From the NCBI GenBank assembly GCA_016189835.1, contig JACPRU010000067.1, positions 1 to 33,325 of the forward strand: DNA of 33,325 bases. Direction: 5' to 3'. This document shows positions 12,611 to 20,837 of the stretch, piece by piece. A program made the position numbers and the translations under genes. The notes under the pieces are model-generated. The model did not search any database. It was not told the origin of the DNA and was given only the letters and a program-made list of their open reading frames with translations. This DNA is from Deltaproteobacteria bacterium (GTDB lineage: Bacteria > Desulfobacterota > Binatia > JACPRU01). Numbering within the stretch: the stretch's first letter is position 1; the number at the start of each line of letters is the position of its first letter.

Positions 12611-14689
12611 ATGGCCACGGCAATCCTATTCAGCCTCTGCCTGCTCGCAGCGCTCGGGCTGTTCTTCTACCAGATCTGGGGGCGCTTCAACCTGCTGCGC
12701 GCCGCGCAGCCCGCCGCGCGCTTCGACCGCATCCCCGAGCGCATCCGCGCCGTGCTCGTCTACGCCTTCGGCCAGAAGAAGTTCGTGCGCCCCGAGGCGT
12801 CGATCGTTCGCGAGCAGACCGCCGGCTGGATGCACTTCTTCATCTTCTGGGGCTTCACGGTGCTCGGGCTCCAGGTGGTCACGCTGTTCGCCCGCGCGTA
12901 CAGCCCGGGCTTCTTCCTGCCGCTGCTCTCGCCGCACCTGCTCGGCGGGCCGGTGCTCTTGCTCGAGGACCTGCTCGAGGCCGCCGTGCTGGTCGCGCTC
13001 GGCGTCGCCTTCACCCGCTGGCTGGTGACGCGGCCGAGCCGCCTGTTCGGCTACGCGCCGGCCGAGGATCGCCTGCGCAGCCATTCGCACTGGGAGGCGT
13101 ACCTGATCCTCTCGTGCATCGGCATCATCATGTGCGGCGGCTTGCTCTACAACGCCGGACGCTACGTGGGCCTGCCCGGCGACGCCGAAGCCGCCGCGGA
13201 GATCACCTGGGAGCCGGTCTCGCGCCTGCTCGCCGCGGCGATCGGCGGCGCCTCCCCCGACACCGCGCTCGCGCTCTCCGCCCTCGGCTGGTGGGCGCAC
13301 AATCTGGCGGTCCTCGTGCTGCTCAACTTCCTGCCCGTCGCCAAGCACTTCCACGTCATCACCTCGCTGCCGAACGTGTTTTTCAAGAAGCTCGAGCCGA
13401 CCGGCGCGCTGTCGAAACAGGACCTCGAAACCGCCACCCGCTACGGCACCTCGCGCATCGATCACTTCGACTGGAAGCAGGTGCTCGACATGTTCAGCTG
13501 CACCGAGTGCGGTCGCTGCTCGTCGCAGTGCCCGGCGACCGCCAGCGGCAAGCCGCTCGCTCCCCGCCAGCTCATGCTCGATCTGCGCGATTATCTCTAC
13601 GCGCACCAGGCCGAGGTGATCGAGAAGCGCGTCCACGCCCGCTCGAGCGGCGACGGAGCCGAGCCGGCCGAGGTCGGCGAGAACATCGTCGGCCCGGTGA
13701 TTCGAGACGAGACGCTGTGGTCGTGCAACGTCTGTCGCGCCTGCGAAGAGGCTTGCCCGGTGCTGATCGAGTACGTCGACAAGATCGTCGACATGCGCCG
13801 CCATCTCGTGCAGGAGGAATCGCGCTTCCCCGGCGAGCTGAATCGCGTCTTCAAGAACATGGAGACGCAGTCGAACCCCTGGGGCATCGATGCCGAGAAG
13901 CGCTTCGAGTGGGCCGACGGCCTCGACGTGCCGACGCTCGAGACCAATCCGGCACCCGAGTACCTCTACTACGTCGGCTGCGCGGGCGCCTTCGACGACC
14001 GCAACAAGAAGACCACTCAGGCCTTCGCCCGCGTTCTGAAGAAGGCGGGCGTCAACTTCGCGTGCCTCGCCAAGCAGGAGCTCTGCAACGGCGAGACCGC
14101 GCGGCGACTCGGCAACGAGTACCTCTACCAGACGATGGCGCAGATGTGCGTCGAGGGGCTGAACGCCGCTCCGACCCGCAAGGTGCTGGTCAACTGCCCG
14201 CACTGCTTCAACACCATCAAGAACGAGTTCCCGCAGTTCGGCGGCCAGTACGAGGTCATCCACGCCGCCGAGTTCGTGAAGCAGCTGATCGCCGCCGGGA
14301 AGCTCGCGATCGACGGCAGCTTCGGCAAGAAGACCGCCTATCACGACTCCTGCTACTACGGCCGGTTCAACGACGTGTACGACGAGCCGCGGGAGGTGCT
14401 CGCCCGGTCCGGCGCCGGCCTCGTCGAGATCGAGCGCCACAAGCACTTCGCCATGTGCTGCGGCGCCGGCGGCGGCCGCATGTGGATCGAGGAGGATCCC
14501 GACAAGCGCGTGAACCTGCTGCGCACCGAGCAGGCGCTCGCGGCCGACCCCGAGGCGATCGCCATGTCCTGCCCGTTCTGCATGACGATGCTCTCCGACG
14601 GGATCAAGGCCAAGGACCTCGAGGAGAAGGTCCAGACGCTCGACGTCATGGAAATCGTCGATCGCGTCACGGCGGCGTCCAAGAGCTAG
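12611..14689 (+). CDS. membrane Fe-S/heme oxidoreductase, DUF224 or EMO type (ETF:quinone oxidoreductase candidate)
   Basis: The only rightward gene with clear support. The 692-residue protein has an N-terminal membrane domain (about residues 1-255, five or six hydrophobic segments) of NarI-like type with histidines H75, H160, H230 and H246/H248 as possible heme b ligands. Two [4Fe-4S] clusters follow: C297, C300, C303, C307 and C372, C375, C378, C382. Two heterodisulfide-reductase-type CCG domains come last, with VGCAGAFDD, NCPHCF, MCCGAGGGRMW and SCPFC. Proteins of this architecture are reported to oxidise reduced ETF and pass electrons to (mena)quinone in bacteria degrading fatty or aromatic acids. 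The etfBA pair about 6 kb away would be a natural partner, but they are not in one operon. A strong GGAGG lies 4 bases before the ATG. A weak promoter (ttgcaa at 12554, 17 bases, tacct at 12577) would lie inside the DUF192 gene. Confidence 0.9.
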   Translation: MATAILFSLCLLAALGLFFYQIWGRFNLLRAAQPAARFDRIPERIRAVLVYAFGQKKFVRPEASIVREQTAGWMHFFIFWGFTVLGLQVVTLFARAYSPGFFLPLLSPHLLGGPVLLLEDLLEAAVLVALGVAFTRWLVTRPSRLFGYAPAEDRLRSHSHWEAYLILSCIGIIMCGGLLYNAGRYVGLPGDAEAAAEITWEPVSRLLAAAIGGASPDTALALSALGWWAHNLAVLVLLNFLPVAKHFHVITSLPNVFFKKLEPTGALSKQDLETATRYGTSRIDHFDWKQVLDMFSCTECGRCSSQCPATASGKPLAPRQLMLDLRDYLYAHQAEVIEKRVHARSSGDGAEPAEVGENIVGPVIRDETLWSCNVCRACEEACPVLIEYVDKIVDMRRHLVQEESRFPGELNRVFKNMETQSNPWGIDAEKRFEWADGLDVPTLETNPAPEYLYYVGCAGAFDDRNKKTTQAFARVLKKAGVNFACLAKQELCNGETARRLGNEYLYQTMAQMCVEGLNAAPTRKVLVNCPHCFNTIKNEFPQFGGQYEVIHAAEFVKQLIAAGKLAIDGSFGKKTAYHDSCYYGRFNDVYDEPREVLARSGAGLVEIERHKHFAMCCGAGGGRMWIEEDPDKRVNLLRTEQALAADPEAIAMSCPFCMTMLSDGIKAKDLEEKVQTLDVMEIVDRVTAASKS

Positions 14690-14742
14690 GACTAACGAGC
14701 CGCCGCGCTCGAGCGGACCCGTGTGATCGGGCGCGTCCCGGC

Positions 14743-15102
14743 TCAATCGCCGACGACGACGAGCGTGCCGTGGACGCCGTCGTCGGCCGTGGCCTCGAAG
14801 CGCTTGGGGACGCGGAGGCGGCGGAGGTCGGGAGCGGGGACGCCGCTCTGCTCGAGCTCGGCGCGCTCCCGCTCGTCGAGGGCTCGTTCGAAGACGATCT
14901 CCTCCTCGTCGATCCGCTTCACTTCGCCGACGTCCGGCAGCGTGTCGCCGAGGCGGATCTCTTGCGAACGTCCGCGTGCGTCGACGACCGCCGCGGTGTC
15001 TCGCCGGGAGCCGGTGCCGAGGTAGGAGACCTGCGCCCGGGAGACACCGGCCGTCGCCGTGGCGATCGCGAGCGCGGCCACTGACCATCGTCGTCGGTTC
15101 AT
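14743..15102 (-). CDS. small exported protein of unknown function
   Basis: I do not recognise a named family. The 119 residues begin with a signal peptide (NRRRW, then a hydrophobic AALAIATATAGVSRAQ). The mature part has a short beta-rich stretch, VVDARGRSQEIRLGD then VKRIDEEEIVFE, loosely reminiscent of the periplasmic modules of PilP and GspC proteins, which fold as a small barrel; this resemblance is weak. The rest is charged and helical. GAGGG lies 5 bases before the ATG. It follows the phospholipase-like gene by 25 bp in the same direction and is convergent with the Fe-S oxidoreductase, so it is probably the last gene of the three-gene exported-protein operon. Confidence 0.7.
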   Translation of the reverse strand: MNRRRWSVAALAIATATAGVSRAQVSYLGTGSRRDTAAVVDARGRSQEIRLGDTLPDVGEVKRIDEEEIVFERALDERERAELEQSGVPAPDLRRLRVPKRFEATADDGVHGTLVVVGD

Positions 15103-15127
15103 CGTTCCCTCACTGTGCCCTGGTGGA

Positions 15128-17215
15128 TCAGTCGGAATCGACCGTCCCGGGAATCTCGGTCATCGGGCCGGGCTGGGATGGCAACGCGCTCCGGCACGGG
15201 GTGCTGGACTGGACGCGGTTGCTCACCAGGTGGAAGTGGATCGGCGCGAGAGTGCCGCGAAACGGCCCCGCGGAATAGGCGCTGACCTCGTGGATGAGCT
15301 TGCCGTCCTGCTCGACGAAGCGATTGATGGCGCGGGGCAGGGCCACGGATGCGGCGTACGAGGTGTGCTGGCCGGTCGAGCTGTCGACGACGTCGGGCGA
15401 CGCGTGGATCAGCACGTACTGGCTCTGGTCCTGGACGGCGACGAACCGGAAGTGCTGGGCGAACGACAGGCCCGGAACCGTGTAGTGGGGGTTGTTCCAC
15501 TGCACCCGCGCGTGGGCAGGGGTCTCGGTCGACGGTCCAAAGAGGTCCTGGCGGCCGTCGCCGTTCAGGTCGCGTTGCTCGGGAGTGCGCCCGACCACGT
15601 TGTAGAGCGCGTCGAGGTAGCAATCGTAGTCGCTCGAGTTGCCGACGCTGAAGAGCTGCGGCTCGTAGAGGTCCTTGCCGCCGAACAGGATGGCGTCGCT
15701 CTCGGTGAAGTCTTCGGCGGTGAACGGCCCGCGGAACGCGACCAGCACCGACAGATCGGTGATCTTCACGGGAATCGGGCTCTCCTGGAAATCGAAGGAC
15801 AGCGGCTGGAACTCGCGGGTCAGCGTGATCTCTTGCGGCCGCGAGACCGCGTAGCTGACGGGGCCGCCGACCGCGTAGCCGGGATAGAGCAGGGGATCGA
15901 CGTACGGCTCCGTGCGGTAGCGAACGATCGCCTGAATCGTGCCGGCGCCCGCCTCTCCGATCACGCTCGTGTTGCGCACCTTCAGCTTGATCGCGTTGAA
16001 CGTGCCCGAGCCGTCGGAATAGGGCGCGACCATGTAGGCGAACTGGTCCGGCGCGGCGATCTCCAGCCGGCCGCGGAAGAAGAAATCGAGCAGGCCGGCG
16101 CTGTAGCCGACGGCGCGCGGGAGCAGGATCGCCTGGGCGGCGTCGAAGTTGAAGCGGTTGAGCGAATAGCGGCGCAACAACGAGCGGAGCGAGAGGTCGC
16201 GGGTGAAGATCGAGTAGGTGGCGGCACGCGGGTTCCGGCCCATCGCGCTGACGTAGCGGTCTTCGAACGGCGTGCTGATGAACGTCATCTTGCCGGTCAG
16301 CGTGCTGCCGGGAAGCAGCGACTGCATGTCTTCCTCGACCAGCTCGGCGCCGGTTCCGTCCGGAGAAGGAAAATTCGGTGCCGGCAGGAGCGCGTCCGGG
16401 GGGCCCAGGAAATTCGTCCCCTCGCTGACGAAGCTGCGGTTGGAGAACTCGGCCACACCCCGGCCGCGTTCGTCATCCCAGTAGTCGCGGAGATGGGGAA
16501 GGGACACCAGAGGGTAGCCGGTGTAGTCGAGGCCGTCCGCGTTGGCCTCGACGTATTCCTCGTAGAGGCTCTTCGGTCCCAGTAGCCCCAACGTCGCCGG
16601 GCACTTCAGGCCGGCGTGCGAGTCGTTGCGCGTGTGCTGCGGCTGGGCGGCATCCTGGACGAGATGGATCACCTGGCCGAGGCTGCGAAACGTCAGCGCG
16701 AGGTCGTGCTGCCGCTGCTGCTCGGTCTCCGGCCGGAGCGCGCTCCAGAAATAACTCTTGGCGTCCTTGTAGGAGAACTCCTGGTCGCCGTAGTCCCTGC
16801 TCTCCTCGAGGCCCCAATCGACGGACGGCGGGCCCTGGATGACGCCCCCGAAGTAGCCGGTGTCGTTCAGCGGATTGTAGAAGTGGTTGCGGACGCGCGG
16901 ATCGCAGAGCGACTCGCCGTCTTCGCGGACGGCGCCTTCGCGGATCCAGCCGAGCGCGGAGCCGTCGTTGCGCTCGTCCGTGGCGGCGCTGCCGTCGAGC
17001 TTCGACGTCCAGGTCAGCTGTAGAGCCGAAAGCGCGTCCTTCAAGGAAGAGGCCGCTGCCGCCTTCTCGGAGATGACCGTGTGCGTGTGCAGGTCGTAGG
17101 CCAGCGACCCCCTGGCATCCGCGGCGGCGATGACCAGCGCGAGCAGCACGGTGGGTCTCCTGGCGGTCGCCCCCGCGCTCGGGCCCGTGGAGATCTGCCA
17201 TGTCGTTCGCTTCAT
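15128..17215 (-). CDS. exported zinc phospholipase C / P1-nuclease-fold protein with large C-terminal region
   Basis: Probable secreted metal-dependent hydrolase of 695 residues. After a signal peptide (h-region VLLALVIAAADA, cleavage near residue 40), residues 41-230 line up by eye with Bacillus cereus phosphatidylcholine PLC. H45 (H14), D99 (D55), H111 in NHFYNP (H69), H184, D188 and H194 in IHLVQDAAQPQH (H118, D122, H128) and E219 in SLYEEYVE (E146) are all kept. The position of PLC H142 appears to be K215; H200 in RNDSH might replace it. Residues 240-695 form a long region without a family I can name, beta-rich, with a Ca-binding-like DLNGDGRQD loop. The frame is open well upstream, but the ATG at 17215 has TGAGGGA nearby, gives the signal peptide and is 8 bp after the previous gene's stop. 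Substrate (phospholipid or nucleic acid) cannot be told. Confidence 0.78.
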   Translation of the reverse strand: MKRTTWQISTGPSAGATARRPTVLLALVIAAADARGSLAYDLHTHTVISEKAAAASSLKDALSALQLTWTSKLDGSAATDERNDGSALGWIREGAVREDGESLCDPRVRNHFYNPLNDTGYFGGVIQGPPSVDWGLEESRDYGDQEFSYKDAKSYFWSALRPETEQQRQHDLALTFRSLGQVIHLVQDAAQPQHTRNDSHAGLKCPATLGLLGPKSLYEEYVEANADGLDYTGYPLVSLPHLRDYWDDERGRGVAEFSNRSFVSEGTNFLGPPDALLPAPNFPSPDGTGAELVEEDMQSLLPGSTLTGKMTFISTPFEDRYVSAMGRNPRAATYSIFTRDLSLRSLLRRYSLNRFNFDAAQAILLPRAVGYSAGLLDFFFRGRLEIAAPDQFAYMVAPYSDGSGTFNAIKLKVRNTSVIGEAGAGTIQAIVRYRTEPYVDPLLYPGYAVGGPVSYAVSRPQEITLTREFQPLSFDFQESPIPVKITDLSVLVAFRGPFTAEDFTESDAILFGGKDLYEPQLFSVGNSSDYDCYLDALYNVVGRTPEQRDLNGDGRQDLFGPSTETPAHARVQWNNPHYTVPGLSFAQHFRFVAVQDQSQYVLIHASPDVVDSSTGQHTSYAASVALPRAINRFVEQDGKLIHEVSAYSAGPFRGTLAPIHFHLVSNRVQSSTPCRSALPSQPGPMTEIPGTVDSD

Positions 17216-17223
17216 CGGATCCC

Positions 17224-18243
17224 TCACATGCTGTCGAGTCGCCACACGCCATCGGCGTCGCGCAGCAGGTAGACGAAGAAGATCTGGTTCACGCCGTCGA
17301 TCGTGCGGTTGATGGCGTACTCGAGAATCTCGGGATCGGTCGATACCCGCTGCGGCCGCGAATACGAGGCGACGATCCCCGGCATGTCCGAGCGCAGATC
17401 GTCGAAGATCGGCCCGTACTTTTCCCGGGCTCGGGCATTGAGGTAGCCGAGCGCCGTCGCGACGTCGCCACGCACCAGGGCGTCGTTCATGGGGTCCCAG
17501 ACGCTGAGGAAGAGAGCGTCCCGAGCGTCGAGCGAGGCGACCTCGATCGCCAGATCGGCCCGCACCGTGGTTCCGGCGATGTCGGTGATGGTCAGCCGCG
17601 GATGGTAGAGGCCGGGCTGCGTGTAGGTATTCTGCACGGAGGCCGGCGCCCGGTTGGTGCGATAGTCGTCGCGACCGTCGCCGTCGAAGTCGAGGTAGAG
17701 CTTGTTGATCGCCCACGGCGAGGTTCGCGTGTAGGTGAACGTGACGGTGAGCGGCGCCAAGCCCCGCGCCGCGTCGGCGTTCAAGACCAGATCGGGAGGC
17801 TTGCGGGTGGCGGTGACCGAGACCGACGCCGTCGCGCTGCGGCCGTCGGGAGCGGTGGCCGTGGCGGTGATCGCGTTCGCGCCGGCGGCGAGCGGCAGGG
17901 CGTTGAGCGCGAACCGTCCGTCGGCCGCGTAGGCGACCCGGTCGTTGACGACGACGCCGGTGTTCGCAGGGCCCTGGAACGTGCCGCGCACGTTGTAGCG
18001 GTCGGAATCGATCGTCGCCCCGGGTGCTGGATCCGTGAGGATGATGCTCACCGACCCGGGGGGCGCGGCAGTGGGCGAGGGCTGCGCGGTCGCCGTGGGG
18101 CGCGGTGTGGACGTGGCGGACGGGGTCGGTGTGCGGTTCGGCGGGCGAGCCGCCGATTCGCTCGCGGCGCCGGCCAGCACCACGGCGAGCGCTCGGAGCA
18201 GCAGTCGTCTGCGGCGAACGGGATCGATCGTGCTCCAGCCCAT
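17224..18243 (-). CDS. exported Ig/PKD-like domain protein with Thr/Pro/Ser linker
   Basis: No enzymatic function is evident. The 339-residue protein starts with an arginine-rich signal peptide (RRRRLLLRALAVVLAGAA). A Thr/Pro/Ser-rich linker follows (about residues 36-63), then an Ig-like module (about 64-148: LTDPAPGATI...VNDRVAYAADGRF) and a PKD-like module (about 150-236). The PKD-like module contains a calcium-type loop LDFDGDGRDDY and the ending YTQPGLYHPRLTITD. The C-terminal ~100 residues (RDALFLSVWDPMNDAL...VYLLRDADGVWRLDSM) resemble a small alpha+beta domain seen after such modules. A GAGAGGAG sequence 8 bases before the ATG fixes the start. It is the first gene of the operon with the PLC-fold protein (8 bp gap), so the two are probably exported together; a cell-surface or matrix role is a guess. 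Confidence 0.8.
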   Translation of the reverse strand: MGWSTIDPVRRRRLLLRALAVVLAGAASESAARPPNRTPTPSATSTPRPTATAQPSPTAAPPGSVSIILTDPAPGATIDSDRYNVRGTFQGPANTGVVVNDRVAYAADGRFALNALPLAAGANAITATATAPDGRSATASVSVTATRKPPDLVLNADAARGLAPLTVTFTYTRTSPWAINKLYLDFDGDGRDDYRTNRAPASVQNTYTQPGLYHPRLTITDIAGTTVRADLAIEVASLDARDALFLSVWDPMNDALVRGDVATALGYLNARAREKYGPIFDDLRSDMPGIVASYSRPQRVSTDPEILEYAINRTIDGVNQIFFVYLLRDADGVWRLDSM

Positions 18244-18539
18244 GTGCGGCGCTCCTCTCGCAGGGGCTCGTCAAGCAAGCGCCGTTCCGCGCGGAAGCAC
18301 CGCGATCTCGCGGAGCGATCGCCGTACACCGGCGACGCGCCGTCCGGGTGCGGCCGCCGGAATCGGACGCCGCAGGTTCGATCCGGGCGATGGCAGATCT
18401 CGGCGCGGGCGCCAAGTCAGCCGCGGCGTCGAGCGCCGGATGAAACGAGTCGTTCCATGCGGCCGCCGGTGAAGGCATCTCGCCGAGACGCCGGAAGGCG
18501 GCGGCTGCGGTCGAGAAGGGTCCCGCAAACGCGCGAGAG
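18244..18539. other. gene-free region upstream of the exported-protein operon
   Basis: No open frame here has recognisable family sequence or a plausible start. It should contain the promoter for the leftward operon beginning at 18243; I could not pick out a convincing -35/-10 pair. No strong hairpin or repeat was seen. Confidence 0.5.
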
Positions 18540-18714
18540 TCAGAGCAAGAAGCGTTGCCCCGTGATCGCCCTCGGCCGTCGCGCGACCCGCCCGCCGACC
18601 TGCTCGACCTCCTCGAGGAAACTCAGAAACTCTTGCAGCTCGCCGATCGGTCGATCGCGCCGAAAGACCCGTTGGTCGGCAACGCGGGGAGCGTCGCGAC
18701 CGGTCTTGCGGGCT
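18540..18714 (-). pseudogene. C-terminal remnant of a small protein
   Basis: The last ~40 codons read RPIGELQEFLSFLEEVEQ, about 13 more residues, then GQRFLL and a stop. That is a regular amphipathic helix plus a neat basic tail that looks like a real protein end rather than an antisense shadow. No start codon with a binding site precedes it in frame; upstream the frame becomes Arg-rich and non-protein-like. It follows directly after another remnant (18715-18892). I cannot name the family; a partner of a nucleotidyltransferase-type gene is possible from position only. Confidence 0.35.
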
Positions 18715-18892
18715 TCAGGTCTTCGCGCGTCGCGCCTCATCGAGCAGCGCCTCCAGCTCCTGTTCCAGACCGAACGTCGCAAAGTAGCCGCGCAACAAGT
18801 AGGGCGAACCCCCCGATGAGGGCGACGCGGTATCTTCCACGCCGTGCGGAGTCGACGACCAGAACGATCGATGCCAAAAACCGGCTCGCCAC
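18715..18892 (-). pseudogene. degraded nucleotidyltransferase-like remnant
   Basis: Two pieces in different frames look protein-like. From a GTG at 18892 one frame reads ASRFLASIVLVVDS then RYRVALIGGFALLVARLL, similar to the N-terminal helix plus GG motif of MNT/AbiEii-type nucleotidyltransferases. A second frame then reads YLLRGYFATFGLEQELEALL and DEARRAKT before a stop at 18715-18717, similar to a normal C-terminus. The middle of such a protein, including the catalytic DxD, is missing, so this appears to be an internally deleted, frameshifted gene. The reading is tentative because the pieces are short. Confidence 0.35.
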
Positions 18893-18948
18893 GCCCCGAA
18901 CCTAGCACAGCGACCCGCTTTGCCGTGCGATCTCTCGCCGCCGCGAGA

Positions 18949-19728
18949 TCAGCCCTGGCGCCGGCCGCGCTCCTGGATTGCTCGGCGCCGCTCGGCGACG
19001 TCGGCCGGCTTCACCCGTTTGACGTGCTCGAGATTCGCCTCGCGCTCGAGGCGCAGCCCGTCAGCCAAGGGCAGGCCGTAGCCGCGGTCGATGAGCCGCT
19101 TGTAGGCGCGCAGCGTCGGCGGATCGCACGACAGCATGTCGGCGGCGAGCGCGCGGCAGGCGGGTAGGAGATCCTCGGGCTCGACCACGCGGTTCACCAG
19201 CCCCCAGGCCGCGGCCTGCTCGGCGGAGACGAAGTTGCCGGTCAGCGACAGCTCCTTGGCACGGCCGATGCCGATCAGGCGCGGCAGCTTCTGGCTGAGC
19301 CCCCAGCCCGGAAGGATGCCGACGCGCGCGTGGGTATCGGCGAACCGAGCGGCCCTGGAGGCGATCAGCAGATCGCAGGCGAGCGCCAGCTCGAAGCCGC
19401 CGGTGATGGCAAAGCCGTTGACCGCGCCGATGATGGGCCGCGGGCACTCCTCCATCGCGGCGAGCACGTTCCCACCCCCGCCCACCGCCTGCGCGGCGCT
19501 GCCTTGGCCGGTTTCCCCGCCGAGCTCCTTCAGGTCGATCCCCGCGCAGAAGGCTCGCCCGGCGCCGGTGAGGATCACCACGCCGACCCCCTCGTCGCGG
19601 GCGACGTCGCGAAACGCCTCGACGAGAGCTCGGCGCAACTCGAGCGAGAGCGCGTTCATCGCCTCCGGCCGGTTCAACGTGACCGTGGCGATGGACTCCG
19701 CCTTGTTCAGCAAAACGACGTCAGCCAT
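18949..19728 (-). CDS. enoyl-CoA hydratase/isomerase family protein
   Basis: Crotonase-fold enzyme of 259 residues acting on acyl-CoA thioesters. The oxyanion-hole regions are visible (GRAFCAGIDLKELG; VNGFAITGGFELALACD), and the first catalytic glutamate is E113 in GGFE. The second glutamate of classical hydratases is not at its usual place; the segment reads DTHARVGILPGWG, with His at that position, as in many EchA-type paralogues. It may therefore be a specialised hydratase, isomerase or hydrolase. The ATG at 19728 is chosen because the longer frame runs into a hairpin element. It follows etfA in the same direction with about 112 bp and a long hairpin between them. A methylglutaconyl-CoA hydratase role next to the MCC genes is possible but unproven. 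Confidence 0.88.
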   Translation of the reverse strand: MADVVLLNKAESIATVTLNRPEAMNALSLELRRALVEAFRDVARDEGVGVVILTGAGRAFCAGIDLKELGGETGQGSAAQAVGGGGNVLAAMEECPRPIIGAVNGFAITGGFELALACDLLIASRAARFADTHARVGILPGWGLSQKLPRLIGIGRAKELSLTGNFVSAEQAAAWGLVNRVVEPEDLLPACRALAADMLSCDPPTLRAYKRLIDRGYGLPLADGLRLEREANLEHVKRVKPADVAERRRAIQERGRRQG

Positions 19729-19754
19729 GGAGCGAGGCGAGGGGTGCGCAAGTA

Positions 19755-19836
19755 CCGGGAGGGGGTCGGGAAAGGCTCGGCGCCGTGGCCGGCGAAGAGT
19801 CCGGCCCAAGCCGAGCCTTTCCCGGCCCCCTCCCGG
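19755..19836. repeat. long GC-rich hairpin element between etfA and the hydratase gene
   Basis: Arms 19755-19781 and 19810-19836 (27 bases each) are reverse complements with one mismatch. The 28-base loop contains its own ggccgg/ccggcc stem, so the whole can form one long hairpin. It begins 4 bases after the etfA stop. There is no T-run on the minus strand, so it is not a classical terminator, though it could stabilise or attenuate the etf message. Its left arm shares the 16-base core cgggagggggtcggga with the hairpin at 28097-28142, suggesting a dispersed repeat family. Confidence 0.8.
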
Positions 19837-19840
19837 GTCA

Positions 19841-20809
19841 TCAATGCTTCAGCTTCTTCACTTCCTCGGTGAGCTCGGGCACCGCCTTGAAGAGATCCGC
19901 GACCAACCCGTAGTCCGCCACCTGGAAGATCGGCGCCTCGGCGTCCTTGTTGATCGCCACGATCGTCTTCGAGTCCTTCATGCCGGCGAGATGCTGGATC
20001 GCCCCGGAGATCCCGACCGCGATGTAGAGCGTCGGCGCGACCACCTTGCCGGTCTGCCCGACCTGCAGGTCGTTCGGCACGAAACCGGCGTCGACCGCGG
20101 CGCGGCTCGCGCCCATCGCCGCGCCCAGCGCCTCGCAGAGCGGCTCGAGGTAGGTGGTGAAGTTCTCGCCGTTCTTGAGCCCGCGCCCGCCGGAGACGAC
20201 GATCGAGGCCTCGGTCAAGACCGGCCGGTCGGACTTGGTCTCCTTGAACTCGACGAACCGGGTCTTGAGCTTTGCCGCGTCAAGGCTCGCCGACAGCTTC
20301 TCGACCGCGCCGCTGCCCTCCTTCTTGGCGGCGTCGAACGCCGTGGCGCGCACCGAGACCACCTGCGGGGACCCCTCGATCTTGACCGTGGCGATGACGT
20401 TGCCGGCGTACATCGGGCGGGTGAGCGTGCCGTCCTCGTTGAAGTGGACGACCTCGGAAGCCATGCCGGCGCCGAGACGCGCCGCGACTCGCGGCAGGAG
20501 GTCCTTGCCGACCGCGGTCGAGGTCGCCACCAGCATCTCGATCCCCTTGTCCTTCACGACCTGCGCGAGCGCGTCGGTGTAGGCGTCGGCCACGTAGTGC
20601 TCGAGCGCGTCGCTCTCGACCACGAACACCTTACTCACGCCGTAGGCCGCGACCTCGGCGGCGACCGCGTCGACCCCCTTGCCGAGCACCGCGGCGTGAC
20701 AGGCGCCGCCGAGACGGCTCGCCGCCTGCTTGCCCGCCGCGATCCCGGCCAGCGTGGTCTTCGGAAGCTTTCCCTTCACATGCTCGGCAAAAACCAGAAC
20801 GTCGCCCAT
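19841..20809 (-). CDS. etfA: electron transfer flavoprotein alpha subunit
   Basis: FAD-binding subunit of ETF, which takes electrons from acyl-CoA dehydrogenases. The 322 residues match the family. The C-terminal FAD domain shows [33 protein letters not shown] and [19 protein letters not shown], followed by [18 protein letters not shown]. It follows etfB by 28 bp. This is the ordinary (non-bifurcating-sized) form without an N-terminal ferredoxin domain. The natural electron acceptor in this window is the Fe-S membrane protein at 12611-14689. Confidence 0.95.
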   Translation of the reverse strand: MGDVLVFAEHVKGKLPKTTLAGIAAGKQAASRLGGACHAAVLGKGVDAVAAEVAAYGVSKVFVVESDALEHYVADAYTDALAQVVKDKGIEMLVATSTAVGKDLLPRVAARLGAGMASEVVHFNEDGTLTRPMYAGNVIATVKIEGSPQVVSVRATAFDAAKKEGSGAVEKLSASLDAAKLKTRFVEFKETKSDRPVLTEASIVVSGGRGLKNGENFTTYLEPLCEALGAAMGASRAAVDAGFVPNDLQVGQTGKVVAPTLYIAVGISGAIQHLAGMKDSKTIVAINKDAEAPIFQVADYGLVADLFKAVPELTEEVKKLKH

Positions 20810-20837
20810 CGGGGATGTCTCCTTCGTTCGCGGCGCT

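Noticed and set aside
12626-15088. 820-codon minus-strand open frame opposite the Fe-S oxidoreductase
   Set aside because: The plus strand holds two complete cysteine clusters and CCG motifs; the minus frame is a shadow.
15059-16585. 508-codon plus-strand open frame opposite the PLC-like gene
   Set aside because: No motifs, while the minus strand has a signal peptide, zinc ligands and good spacing with neighbours.
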